NCBI GenBank assembly: GCA_951799425.1
Contig: OX637405.1
Coordinates: 24,503,371 to 24,567,370, forward strand
Source: Ilex aquifolium
Lineage: Eukaryota; Streptophyta; Magnoliopsida; Aquifoliales; Aquifoliaceae
DNA: 64,000 nt
Direction: 5' to 3'
Below the pieces are notes generated by a model that ran no database searches, was not told the DNA's origin, and worked only from the letters and a program-made list of their open reading frames with translations. Of the stretch, positions 1 to 11,400 are shown in pieces. Numbering within the stretch: the first letter of the stretch is position 1; every line of letters starts with the position of its first letter. Position numbers and translations under genes: made by a program.

Positions 1-820
1 ATGATGGGGAGTCTTTAGAATTAGCTTCTTTTCTTTCTTTACTTAATACTATCACTTTGAATCTTGATTATTTGTAATAAAGATTTTGGGTTATTAAACC
101 ATCGGATTCCTTTTCGTGTAAGTCTTTCTCTCATTCCTTTTAGAATTAGCTTCTCTTCTTTCTTTACTCAATACTATCACTTTGAATCTTGATTATTTGG
201 AATAAAGATTTTGGATTATTGAACCATCGGATTCCTTTTCGTGTAAGTCTTTCTCTCATCATTGAAGATTTGGAAGGCTAAGGTGCTTTTGAGATTGTAA
301 GTCTGTGTATGGGTGATTGCTCATGGTAAGATCAATACTTATGATATGCTACAAAAGAGGAGGTCTTACACCACTCTTTTTTCACAGTGGTGTGTCATGT
401 GTAGAGCATGTTGTTATGAGAGTATGGATCATTTATTTTTACATTGTCCTATCGCTTTGTTTGGAATAAATTATTTGAGTTGGTTGGGCTTTGTTGGGTG
501 GCCTTGCAATCTATATTATCTATATTTTTGGTAGATTACAAAGGTTTGGACAAAGAAGAAAGGGCGTTACTCTTTGGCATTATACTTTCTTTGCAAGAGT
601 CATTTGGTTGGAAAGAAATTCGATATTTTTTTATGACAAAGAGGATGTAAAGGAAGGTTTGTGAGATCGAATGTATTTCCTAGCATCTTTATGGGCATCG
701 ATGACAAAGGAATTTGAGAATATTTTCCTCTTTCTTATATTCAAGTGCGGGGCAAGGAAGGTTGAGGCCTAAAGCGGTATCTCTAAATGAGGCTTTTCAA
801 TAATTTAATATTAAAAAAAA
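1..820 (+). mobile_element. 3' remnant of an L1-type LINE (zinc-knuckle end of ORF2)
   Basis: The frame at 313-534 reads as the cysteine/histidine zf-RVT region that ends plant L1 ORF2 proteins: a run like NTYDMLQKRRSY, then CVMC and DHLFLHC. After the stop at 532-534 the similarity continues in another frame (VIWLERNSIFFYDKEDV near 594-649), so the copy is frameshifted. An A-rich tract near 808-822 would be the LINE 3' tail. No reverse transcriptase domain is left in the window. It lies left of the CIP111-like pseudogene exons and on the opposite strand. The family call is sound; the exact left edge cannot be seen because the window starts inside it. Confidence 0.7.
15..262. repeat. Tandem duplication, two copies with a 125-bp period
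   Basis: A block beginning TTTAGAATTAGCTTC occurs at about 15 and again at about 140. Both copies run through the same text, ending near TTTCTCTCAT, with a few substitutions. It lies just upstream of the zinc-knuckle frame of the LINE remnant. Confidence 0.85.
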
Positions 821-2214
821 ATATTTAAAGTTAGTTTTCCTTTTTTCCTTTTTTTTTTTGAGTTACAAAATTACTAATTAAGTTTTTATATTCAAGTTTT
901 GCTACTTTAACTTTTTCAATTTAGTATTTTAATTAGAATGTTTTCAAGTTTGTAATTTTTTTTTAAACATTTAGTTATGAAAATAAATCTAACCTATCAA
1001 TATGAGAAAAATTGTCATATTTTAAGAAACATTTGAGATCAAGACAATATTGTTTTAAACTTCCATCATTTAATAATTTTAATTTTTCTAAGTAAAAAAA
1101 AACTAAAAATATTTTCTTACATTTGAAATTGTTCTACTCTACTCTTTAGTGAATAAATAGTTTGATCAAGTGTGTGTATATATATATATATATGAAATAA
1201 TCATTTTAAAAAAGTGGTGTAACCTCATTATCAACATTTTCATTTAATTGTTTTTTATATGAATTATAAGTGTTTTTTGGTCAACTTGACTTGTGAAGAG
1301 AAAGAGAGAGAGAGGTGAATGTTTTGTTTTTTCTTTTGGTTTTTTTTTGTTTTGGGGGGGGGGGGGGGTGGTTGACAGAGAGAATAAGTGGGTAAATCAT
1401 GAATTAGTTTTTTATTTTTGTAACTTAACTTTTTTGGTTTTTAATGGTGTGTGGTTGGATTATTGGTCCAAATGATTAAATTGAAGATTTTAAGATTGGG
1501 ATTATGTTTTTATAAGGCTTTTTCTGGGGCTTAAAAATTTCATGGATCTAAATTTTTGACAAGTACTAATTTTGGACCTAAAAATTTGGGACCTTCCTTA
1601 AGAGTGGGGCCTAAAGGCCAGATGTTACGTGCCAACTGGTTGGGCCAGCCCAGCTTGTATTACATCGAATTGGATGACATCTTATGGAAGATTGGTATGA
1701 GCTTTTGAAGCTACTGGCACTAAACTCTGTATTTGTCCAGCACAATTTTGATTTAAAACTTTGTTCTGAAGAAGGTTAAACCACATGACCAATATTTATC
1801 AAGGATGAAAATGTCACAATTTAGTATTTCATTATCTTTATATATAGCTGACAATGACACAACACATTCAATGACCACATCTTCTACAATTCTATCTTAC
1901 ATCAGCAAATTTGCACACAAGTACTGCATGACTGTCTTCACCAAGACATTTCTAATGTGCAAAGTGTCATGCTCAAGCTCAGAGTGCTGAGAAGTTAGAT
2001 CCTATGTAAACGATAGCATAAGCATTATATAGTGAGAGAACTTCACGAATATCAGTATTCTTACAATGCAATCATGCAAGTGTGAGTCTCATATATCCCA
2101 GAAGTAAGAAAGGTCTAAAAGAACAACCGAATTAACTCACTGTATTCACTGCCTTATGTCATAAACAATGTCAAAATAAAAATTGTTCATACACAGAATC
2201 TAAAAAAATTTAAC
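821..2214. other. AT-rich non-coding stretch
   Basis: I see no gene here. It contains a short TA microsatellite near 1171-1192 and a run of 15 G at 1354-1368. On the minus strand this would be the intron after the third pseudogene exon or its 3' flank. No Walker A motif of an AAA ATPase is readable on either strand. Confidence 0.6.
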
Positions 2215-3064
2215 ATAAAATTGCATATTCTTTTGCCAGACCACCAAATTTTGAAAAATTGACTCCTGCATTAGCTTTGATATCCTCACACTCGGATCCC
2301 AGATGTGGTAAACCTGCCTCTGGAGTTCTTAGAACAGAATCCAATGGCGAGTATAAATATACTTATGTTTCACGGTCTATAAAAAAAGCACCATCTACAT
2401 GGTCCACCAGCTCTGGAGCTTGACGAGAAATATCATCTGAGCTTTCAGCCATTAGATTTTGAATATTTCTATTCGCAGACAATTTATTAGCATCCACAAC
2501 CTGGAAAATGCAAAGCTTTGAAAGTATTGGGATGACCACAAGATTTCCAAAGAGTAAATAACGAGAACACAACCAAGACGTAATGCAGGTTTGCAGCAGT
2601 TTCTTTGCACTTTCATCCCCTAATATTTCTCCCATATGAGTACATCTAAAGATGTCCCATATGCATTTGCTGAGTTTGATACTGGCTCCTCATATCTTGT
2701 TGAATTCAACAAATTAGTATTAGGAGACCTTAGCTTTGACTGAGAGAACACTGGCATCTAAGGGGATGAAATCTTCCCATTTTCAGCACGGTCGTGAATT
2801 GTTTCAGCAGGAAAATCAATGCGAGTTAAGAGGTTACTGTTCATTGTAGATGCACTTTTACTTTTAGAACAAACTGACAATAAATATAATTTCTTGCAGT
2901 TGTATAATGAGAAGCAACTAACTGCGGTAATATGTAATGTGGTACTCCCACCTATTAGACCTTCTACAGATTGACTGAACAGGATAAACAACGATTCTGC
3001 CCCGAGCAGGACAACCCATCATACACGAAAGGCTTGATGACAATCGCACTCCATTCTTCAAAAC
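2215..3064 (-). pseudogene. CIP111: Pseudogene exon 3, multiple lesions
   Basis: Starts after acceptor TTGCAG (3065-3070) with VLKNGVRLSSSLSCMMGCPA. The family text then moves to a second frame (about 2758-2970: SLYNCKKLYL, ENGKISSP), meets TAG at 2758-2760, continues as SQSKLRSP, and shifts frame again at an apparent extra AT near 2636-2642. The next part, MGEILGDESAKKLLQ to FFIDRET, ends in TAA at 2363-2365, where family members have lysine. Beyond that, VYLYSPLD, LPHLGSECEDIKA and FGGLAKEYAIL are still readable. The end is placed near 2215, where TGTTAAA could be a donor; this boundary is uncertain. Confidence 0.8.
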
Positions 3065-3565
3065 CTGCAATGAGAGGAGTCTTAAGGTAACCCCAACCTC
3101 CCTGTTCATAGGATATAATATAATGCATTAGGATTTTTGAACAAGCTGCAATATTAGCCACACAAACAGCAAAATAAGGGGTATCAAATTTACAATTAAA
3201 AGCAAGATTAATAAACCAATGAAATAAAAAAATAAAAATCTTCACAACCGCCCATAGGATTGCATATCATAGTTTTAGTTCATTTATTACATTAAATATT
3301 TAATAATAAATGCACAAGGAAATTTACAAAGAGCATTTTGTGACAGATTCAATTAATATGTCATGATACTGACAACAATAAGTAAACTGGCAACAAACAG
3401 TTCTAAATTTTACTTGGAAAACTTTGACATTCACGGGGTGCACATAATTTAAACTTGTAAGCCGAATGATATTAATCACCAGTTACAACTGAGAAAGGAT
3501 TTGCAAAGTAGACTATTGTCCAGCATAAACAAAACAAATAACAAGGAGATGTACTAAGATGTTAA

Positions 3566-3589
3566 CCCCCCCCCCCCCCCCCCCCCCCC
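3566..3589. repeat. Homopolymer run of 24 C followed by A-rich tract
   Basis: A run of 24 cytosines is followed by A-rich sequence to about 3632. Its length in the real genome may differ, since such runs are prone to slippage and assembly error. Confidence 0.9.
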
Positions 3590-4780
3590 AAAAAAAAACA
3601 AAAAAACAAAAAACACAAAAAAAAAAAAAAAGAAATGGAAGAAGAAAAAACTTTACTCCTGAATTTTTTTCCAACTGCATTAATATATAATAGTGAATAG
3701 ATAATGAATGAACAAATCATATGATGTCAAATTGCTCCCATTTCCTAATCCTATGAGTCTGTAATTACGAGAAGACCAAAATACCTCACTCCCCCCATGC
3801 ACAGTAGTAGAAACAAAAAGAAAGAAGTAAGACCACAAAAGTAAAGTAAGATAGAATTGGTGTTCATGATTTTATTATAAGGAGCATCAGTTGTAGAGGT
3901 TATATAGTTCACTAATTTTTCATCAAGATTATTTCTTTTCCACCCCTACAGACAATTTTGAATCAACAAATTCTCGATCATACCATTTTTTTCTTTTTTT
4001 ATTTTGGGTGCTGATTAGACTTCATCTAATTTAGAGTTGGTTGGGTTCATCCAACTTACAATAAATATTTTATAGAAGTGCATAAGGAAATCTAAAAAGA
4101 GTATAATCAATTAATATAGCATGACACTAACAACAAGTAAACAGATACCAAACAGTTCTAAATTTTATTTGGAAAACTTTGACTTTCACCGGATGCATCC
4201 AATTTTATTTTGTAAGGTGAATTATGAGTTACAACTGAGAAAGGATTCGCAAACTAGACTATCATGCTCTAGAACCACAATCATATTGTGCTGGATAAAT
4301 AGTACTAAAACAAGGAAATGTTGTACCCATAAGCTACCCCCCAACCCCACCAAAAAAGAAGAAAGGAACAAGAAAAAACTTTACAACTGAATTTGTTTCA
4401 ACTGCCGTAAATAAAATGATGTCAAATTGCTCCCATCCTAATCCTATGGCTAAGTAAGCATTATTAGCAGACTAGAATTCCTCACTCACCACATGTACAC
4501 TAGTATATATAAAAAATAAATAAAATAATTAGGACCATGAAAGTAAAGTCAGATGGCAATGGTGCTCCAAATTTCCTTATAAGAAATAAGCATCAGTGCT
4601 AGCGGTTATAGTTCAATAATTTTTTATCAAGATTGAATAATTTACATCCCCCATAGACACTTTTGTATCAACAAATTCTCTAGTCACCTAAGAAATATTT
4701 ACAAATAATGAAAATTTAGCGGACAACATCCAAAACATTTTTTTTATTTTCTTTATTTGGGTGCTGATTAGATTTCATCT

Positions 4781-5870
4781 CTATGAAGCACGGACACTCG
4801 ATTTTAGCTCACATATCTGTGTCCGACACGTTTGAGACACGAACACGTTCAGGACACGTGTCGGACACGTTAATTAGAGTGTCCAATTTTTTTTTAAAAT
4901 TTTCAAATTCGGACACACTGTGGACACGTTTGGACACATTTAAGGGGCATTTTGTAATTTTAAAATTAAAATATGGGGTCTTTTTTGTAGTTATCTAAAA
5001 GTGGAAGGGCCAAAAAATAAAAAGCCCAAGGACTAGGAATTAAAAAAGAAACATACATATTTCTTATTCTCTCTCTATGAAAGAACAGAATCGATGAAAG
5101 AAAAAAAAAAGAAGAAAATACAGGCAAATTTTCCAGGCTTCTCTGTCAAGCCAAGAGAGGAGAGCCCAACCACTCCGGCGACGTTTCTTCTCTCCAGCAA
5201 GTCGACAGTAGAGATTCGAAATTCCTTATTCTTGGTTTGGGCAATTTTTCAACAACCAAGAAATTTCTCCATCACAAGAAACCTTCAATCTGAACTCCCT
5301 ATGATATTTTCTTCTTATTTACACCATTTTTTCTTCAATAAGATGTAATTCTCAACTCTCTTTAGGGTTTCTCCCGATAGGGTTTTTAGTTAGGGTTTAA
5401 CAGGTTTTAAACCCTAACAGGAAAAAGCAAAATTGACATTTTTTTCATTCTATTTTTTTGGCCCTGTTGCTCAACGTTGAACTTGCAATTTCTTCTTAGT
5501 TTTTTTGCCTGTTTGCTATTTTTTTTTTTTACTGTTTTTGCGACTGCAACCCTGCTGCTGTTTTTTCTTTTCAACCATACTGTTTGTTTTTTGTCTACTG
5601 TTTTATTCTAGTATGCTATTTTTTTTTCTTCTGCTAACTGTTATTTAATGACTTTGCTATTTAGTAATAATGTGGTGGGTTGGTTATTTTAGTATCTAAT
5701 TTGATCAAAAAATGTTGGATTTGGATTATATAGGCTTATAAAATATATTTTTGGATATATTTATTCAACGTGTTCTCGATGTGTCCGTGTCCTACTTTTT
5801 TTAAAAATTACATATCTGCGTGTTCGTGTTGTGTCGTGTCGTGTCCGTGTCCCATGTCCGTGCTCCATAG
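4781..5870. mobile_element. Non-autonomous TIR element, 8-bp TSD, GGACACG subrepeats (copy 1)
   Basis: Ends are CTATGAAGCACGGACAC and the inverse of CTATGGAGCACGGACATG, flanked by perfect 8-bp duplications TTTCATCT (4773-4780 and 5871-5878). Both ends carry many copies of GGACACG/CGTGTCC, likely subterminal binding sites for a transposase. The 1.1-kb interior has no transposase frame. The 8-bp duplication fits the hAT superfamily, but the TIR start is not the commonest hAT form, so the superfamily call is tentative. The neighbouring tandem copy gives the empty site. Confidence 0.8.
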
Positions 5871-5905
5871 TTTCATCTAATTTAGACTTGGTAGAGTTCA
5901 TACAA

Positions 5906-6226
5906 TTGATAGCCATTACTTTTTATTTTTATGAGAAACAAGAAAACTTTATTAATTTAAAAAATGATAAAAAAGATACGTCATAGAATAATATAGATGG
6001 ACAAGGTATACATCTATGAACAGGAAAAAAACAATGCTTAGATCATAGAAATTATGTATCACATAAGCCCCTTCAATCCGCCAAAATACAAAAAAGTGAA
6101 ATGCCATCAAACTCCTTCGATAGCCATTACTTTGAGATAGATGACTAGGCTGTTCATGCTTCTTTAGCATCCGGCATTTTCAAATCACACGAAATAGTTG
6201 ATAGTAAAAAGTAAAAACACAGATGA
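5906..6226. other. Pseudogene intron 2, non-coding
   Basis: AT-rich sequence between the two TIR elements. I see no exon or other element in it. Confidence 0.5.
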
Positions 6227-6234
6227 CCTAGGAC

Positions 6235-6891
6235 CTATGAAGCACGGATACTTCCTTGAAGTTGACGTACCCGTATCGGATACTTTACGGATACGATACT
6301 CGTCAGATACTCGTCGGATACGTATCGGATACACCTTCTACGTATCCGATAATAATTAAATATTAGGATACTTCACGGATACTTTTGTAGTCGAGCAACA
6401 TAGATAATTTTTTTAGTTGAACTTTTAACATCTCTTTTCGAATTCACATACCATACAATACATTAACAAAAAATTCATATTACTTCAAAGGTACATGAGT
6501 GTTTTTTAAGTATTATCTACAATTACATGTCAAAAGAGTATAAAATAAAGTTATTACATTATAATTTTAGCAAAATTACTTCTAAATACTAGGTAAATAT
6601 TAGTTTTGATTCCTTTAATTTGTCACTTCACTTTGTGAATATACCACAGCGATACGATATATATTTTCTTGAAACTAAAAAGAATTACTAATTTTTCTTA
6701 TTATATGTTAAAGAACTACCAAAATATATAAGTATTAAGTTGGTTGAAAATAATAAAAATAATAAATATATTTTATTATAGCCGTATCGTAGCCGTACCC
6801 GTATCCTATTTTTTTAGATTTTATCGTATCGCCGTATCCGTATCGTATCGTACCCGTATCCCGTATCCGTATCCATATCCGTGCTTCATAG
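6235..6891 (+). mobile_element. Non-autonomous TIR element, GGATACG subrepeats (copy 2)
   Basis: Begins CTATGAAGCACGGATAC and ends GTATCCATATCCGTGCTTC followed by ATAG, so the termini are inverted repeats of the same family as the element at 4781-5870. Flanks are CCTAGGAC (6227-6234) and CCTAAGAC (6892-6899), an 8-bp duplication with one mismatch. The subterminal motif is GGATACG/CGTATCC instead of GGACACG. The core is AT-rich and non-coding. It lies 26 bp beyond the donor of pseudogene exon 2. Confidence 0.8.
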
Positions 6892-6917
6892 CCTAAGACA
6901 CATAACTATATTCAAAC

Positions 6918-7076
6918 CTTAAAAGAGGGAAACACGGTTGCTAGAACAAAGCAGTTTCCCGCTTTATTAGCCATTAAATGCGTAGAATCAATCCCAAAAT
7001 ATCTAGAACATTCTTCGAGCAAAAAGCTACGACGCAAGTTACCTTACATTTTCTTTCCCAAATAAGCGAGGGACAC
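6918..7076 (-). pseudogene. CIP111: Pseudogene exon 2 with in-frame stop
   Basis: 53 codons, too short and broken to show as an open frame. Acceptor CAG at 7077-7079 follows a pyrimidine-rich tract, and the donor is GTTTGA after the AAG at 6918-6920. The exon reads VSLAYLGKKM, stop, then GNLRRSFLLEECSRYFGID and ends AGNCFVLATVFPSFK. This matches the CIP111 pattern of VSLA, a hydrophobic Ser-rich stretch, DEC..FG, and GNYF.LATVFPSCK. The TAA at 7044-7046 falls where relatives, as far as I remember, have a serine, so one substitution (TCA to TAA) would explain it. Confidence 0.85.
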
Positions 7077-7278
7077 CTGTCAATGAGGCAATGCTACAAC
7101 TATCAATCCTAAAGTACAATATAAAAAAATTACTATTATGTAAAACCAACATATGAAGAATGGTATTTTGAAATATAAAATACAATAGGGATAATATATT
7201 GTCGCACTATAGATGTTGACCAAAAGCAATATAAAAATGAAACTTAATTGTATAAGCATATATCCATATATTCTAATA

Positions 7279-7445
7279 GGAAAATGTTAAATAAACTCAA
7301 AAAACTGACTTAAAATCTTGACTTTATGAATTCCTACCATTAAATAGGTAATGGATCCCAATAAATTTTGGAACATACAGTTAAATCAATGATAAATATA
7401 ATAGCCACATCATCAAGTCAGAATTTTAAGTCTATAGCATTGCTC
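7279..7445. mobile_element. Mutator-type MITE, 167 bp, perfect 9-bp TSD
   Basis: Flanked by ATTCTAATA at 7270-7278 and 7446-7454. The right end, read inward on the minus strand, is GAGCAATGCTATAGACTT, the same terminus as the elements at 44305-44483 and 36174-41549; the left end is a weaker match. It has no coding capacity. The 9-bp duplication is the Mutator superfamily hallmark. Confidence 0.75.
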
Positions 7446-7454
7446 ATTCTAATA

Positions 7455-8482
7455 TTCAAATTGTAAGATGTTTTAATAGAGAAACACTTAGAAGAGCTTT
7501 CCACAATATCCTCGTATCCAGAAACACCGGTTAGAACTCAAAACGGGCAAAGCTTGATATCAAGAACAACCAGTTCAAGGTCAAACAATCACATATCAAA
7601 AAACGAAACGACGAGAATAGTTACCAAAAGATTTAGCTGAATATACACAACTTCTGCAAATATAGACTTTTAACCAATAAATTCGAGAGTATAGTACTTT
7701 ATGAAAAAGAATTTTTTGATCTTCGTCACAAACTTGGAAAATGCAGCAAAATAATGAAAATTCAGCAAAAAAAATCTGAAATATTGACCCAGTTTAAACA
7801 AAATAAAATCGGAATTACAACAAAAGAACCATTAACAACCTTCTTAAATGGGCCAAAAATAAAGCAAAAAAAAACCCAAATTATAGGCAAACTAATTTCT
7901 TTTAATAAAGAGTAGAGACTTGAGTAATTTGCATCAAATTGGCCAAAATTACAGTAAATTTTGAAATTCGGTTGTAAATCTTGAAATTTCACAAAAAATC
8001 TTCCAAAACAACGTATCTAGTAATCTGTATGCAACCTTGTCCTTTGAAAATCTTGTAATTCTTTTGCTTCAAATTCAAACACAGCCATAATTTGAAATTT
8101 CGTTTGGCCCGAATCAGAGAAAATGCAAATCAGAATCTTGGTTCATAAGAAAAATGGCTCTAATAATATTGCTAAGCAATTTCTAAAAATCAATTGTCCA
8201 AATTCAACACCCAAAACCATGTCTAAAATTAAAAATCTGAGTTTGACAGCATGAAATTGAGGTCCCAATTCCATGCTTCCAAGCGCAGTATAAATGCCTA
8301 GTTGCCCAATCCCAATTAGCTTATACAGTAGGCACCCAAAAATATCATAAGAACGCAATGCCCAGGCAGATTCATCTGAACCGTGAGAAGAAAAAGAATT
8401 TTCTCGCCGGAGCAGACCACTCAGACATTTACAATATTAAATCAGTGATAAAAATTGAAAAACCATAAAGTAATTGAACAGT
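7455..8482. other. Pseudogene intron 1, non-coding part
   Basis: AT-rich sequence between exon 2 and the LINE insertion. Apart from the MITE just before it, I see no exon, repeat or element. Confidence 0.5.
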
Positions 8483-8497
8483 GAAGTTGAAAAAACA

Positions 8498-11400
8498 CAA
8501 ACTTAGGATGCTCAAATCTGCCTTCAAAGCCAAAAGCAAAGAGATTGGGGATTTATCCAGTCTTGTGAAAGATAAGAAAGCTGCACTTGATCATTGCCAG
8601 AGGAGGCTTGACATGAATCCTCTTGACTCCCTCACAAGGCAAGAGGAAAAAACTCTTCTTGCAGAATATGCCCAAGCTGCCAGAAATGAAGAATCCATCC
8701 TCAAGCAAAAATCTAGAGTCTTATGGCTCAAAGAGGGGGATCACAATTCATCCTTTTTCTTTAAAACTATGTCCAGCAGAAGGAATAGGAAAAGAATCTT
8801 GTCTCTTCAAACTTCTGATGGCTCCACAGTTGAAGGGGAAGATGCTGTAGGTAACGAGGCTATCAACTTCTACAAGAATCTTCTGGGAAAAACTAGAAGC
8901 ACCATTCCCACTCAAGAAAGGAAATCCTTCTTTGAAAGTCTGGATCTTGGCAAGCTCACTGACCTTCAAGGGTCTCATTTGGCTAGGGATATTGAATCTG
9001 TCGAAATCAAAGAGGTCTTCTTTTCCTTCAATGACATGAAAGCCCCTGGTCCGGATGGTTTTAATGCTCTTTTCTTTAAGAAGGCTTGGCCCATCATTGG
9101 AGATGAAATCACTGAAGCTGTTAAGGAATTCTTCAAACATGGTAAACTCCTTAGGGAACTTAATTCCACCATTCTTGCTCTTGCCCCTAAGGTTCCAAAC
9201 CCCACATCTATGGGGGATTTTAGGCCAATTTCTTGCTGTAACTTGCTCTACAAAGCTATCTCCAAAATCATGGCCAACAGAGTTAAAGTTATCCTTCCAC
9301 AGATTATCAGCCACAACCAAACTGCTTTCATACCTGGGAGGAAAATAGGGGATAATATTATGCTTGCTCAGGAATTCCTCAGAAACTACCACAAAAATGA
9401 TGGGGCCCCTAGGTGTGCAATCAAGGTTGACATCATGAAGGCCTTTGATTCTTTGGACTGGGGCTTTTTGCTTGATGCCCTTGAAGCTTTCAACTTCCCC
9501 GAAAAGCTAAGAAAATGGATTCATTCTTGCATCACCTCCCCCTCTTTCTCTATCAATATTAATGGTGGTCTTGTAGGTTTCTTCCCAAGTTGCAGAGGTC
9601 TTAGGCAGGGTGATCCTCTTTCACCTTACCTCTTTGTCATTGCCATGGAGATTCTCAATGCGATTATGCAACAACAAGCATGCTCTAACCCCCAATTCAA
9701 ATTTCATTGGAGATGCAAGAAATTGAAGCTGATTCAACTTTCCTTTGCTGATGACCTCCTTCTCCTCTGTAAAGGTTGTTTTCATTCTGTCAAAATTCTG
9801 AAGGAAGCTTTTGATCTTTTTCAGAAAATATCAGGTCTCCAAGCTAACCCCTCTAAAAGTGAGATCTTCATGACTGCCATTCCCCAAGATACTAGGCTTC
9901 AGATTATTCAGCTGTTGGGCTTCTCTGAAGGCCAACTCCCTGTTAGATATCTTGGAGTTCCCCTTGTCTCCTCCAGACTCAAAGCTACCCACTGCTCCCC
10001 ATTGATCGAGAAAACTGTTGCAAAGGTTAAGTGTTGGATCAATAAGTCCCTTTCTTTTGCAGGAAGACTCCAGCTGATTCAGTCTGTCCTTTCTAGCATC
10101 CAAATCTTCTGGGCTTCCAACCTTTTTATTCCTCAACAAGTCCTTGATTCCATTGGAAAAATTTTGAGATCTTTTTTATGGAAAGGTGCTGATTTGAAGC
10201 CTACTGGGGCCAAGATTGCATGGGATGATATTTGTAAGCCTAAGAGTGAAGGGGGCTTAGGAATCAAGAATCTCAAGGACTTGAATTCTGCCCTTATGTG
10301 TAGATATATTTGGCTCCTCTTTATCGATTATCAAAGTCTCTGGGTCAAGTGGATTCATTCCTATCATCTCAAAGGTGGAAGAAAGAACATTTGGGAGGTT
10401 AAGCCACCCCAAACATGCTCGTGGAACTGGCTTAACCTTCTTAAGTTAAGAGATACTCTCAGACCCCACATCTACCATGTTATTGGGAATGGAGCAAACA
10501 CTCACTTGTGGTTTGACAATTGGCACCCCCGTGGACCTCTTCAATCCATATGTAATGCTAATGTTGTGGAAGATTCTGGAATTCCCTTGAATGCTAAGGT
10601 GAGTTTTATTGTGGATGGCAACCGTTGGAACTGGCCTTCTACAAACTCCCCTCAGCTTATGGATATTTCCCTCTCCATGCCTAATTACCTTCCATCTCCA
10701 CTTAGAGAGGACAATATCAAATGGTCTCCCTCCCCAGGTAGTACCTTTTCCTCTTCCTCGGCTTGGAATATCATTAGATCCCCATCCCCTGAAGTCCCTT
10801 GGCATCACCTTATCTGGTATAGCCAGTCAATCCCTAGAATGTCCTTCATTTTGTGGCTTGCCATCAGATCTAGACTCAGCACCAAAGACAGAATCCGTTC
10901 GTTTTCTACTGACATTAGTTTGGATTGTTCCCTTTGTAACTCTTCAGCCGAGTCTCATGCCCACCTTTTCTTTGAATGCTCTTTCTCTCATTCTATCTGG
11001 GCCCAGTTGCTTCTCCTTAGTGGGCTGCAAATGCAAATCATGTCATGGCAGGGGATCATTAACTATGCAAGTCAACATTGGAAAGGTAATTCTATGTGCA
11101 CCACCCTCTTAAAGCTCAGCCTTGCTGTTTCTATCTATTACATTTGGTTGGAAAGAAACATGAGAGTTCACCAAGGCAAGTCTAGGGACCACTCCTCCCT
11201 CCTCAACCTCATTGTTCATACCATCAGAGACAGAGCTGCTTCTCTCAGATTCAAGCCCACTAACAGAAACCTGCGACTCGCTCAAGCGTGGCAGATCCCC
11301 AATAGTTGTCTGGGCTATTCTCTTCACTAGTGTATTTTGTTGGAAGTCTGGAGAACCAACCTCACTTCCCCCAGAATTCAATAGTTTGGCTCTTAAATAG

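Larger units (their letters stand above)
3290..5905. repeat. Tandem duplication within pseudogene intron 2
   Basis: About 750 bp at 3290-4055 is repeated, diverged, at about 4060-4780 plus 5871-5905. Shared landmarks include AACAGTTCTAAATTTTA, GAGTTACAACTGAGAAAGGA (first base differs between copies), GATGTCAAATTGCTCCCAT and GGGTGCTGATTAGA. The second unit is interrupted by the TIR element at 4781-5870, and the first unit shows the uninterrupted site. Confidence 0.8.

Noticed and set aside
8748-9392. 214-codon open frame on the minus strand
   Set aside because: It is antisense to the LINE reverse transcriptase, with no family resemblance; the plus frame has all RT motifs.
9831-10808. Minus-strand open frames of 102 and 120 codons
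   Set aside because: Shadows of the LINE ORF2 frame.
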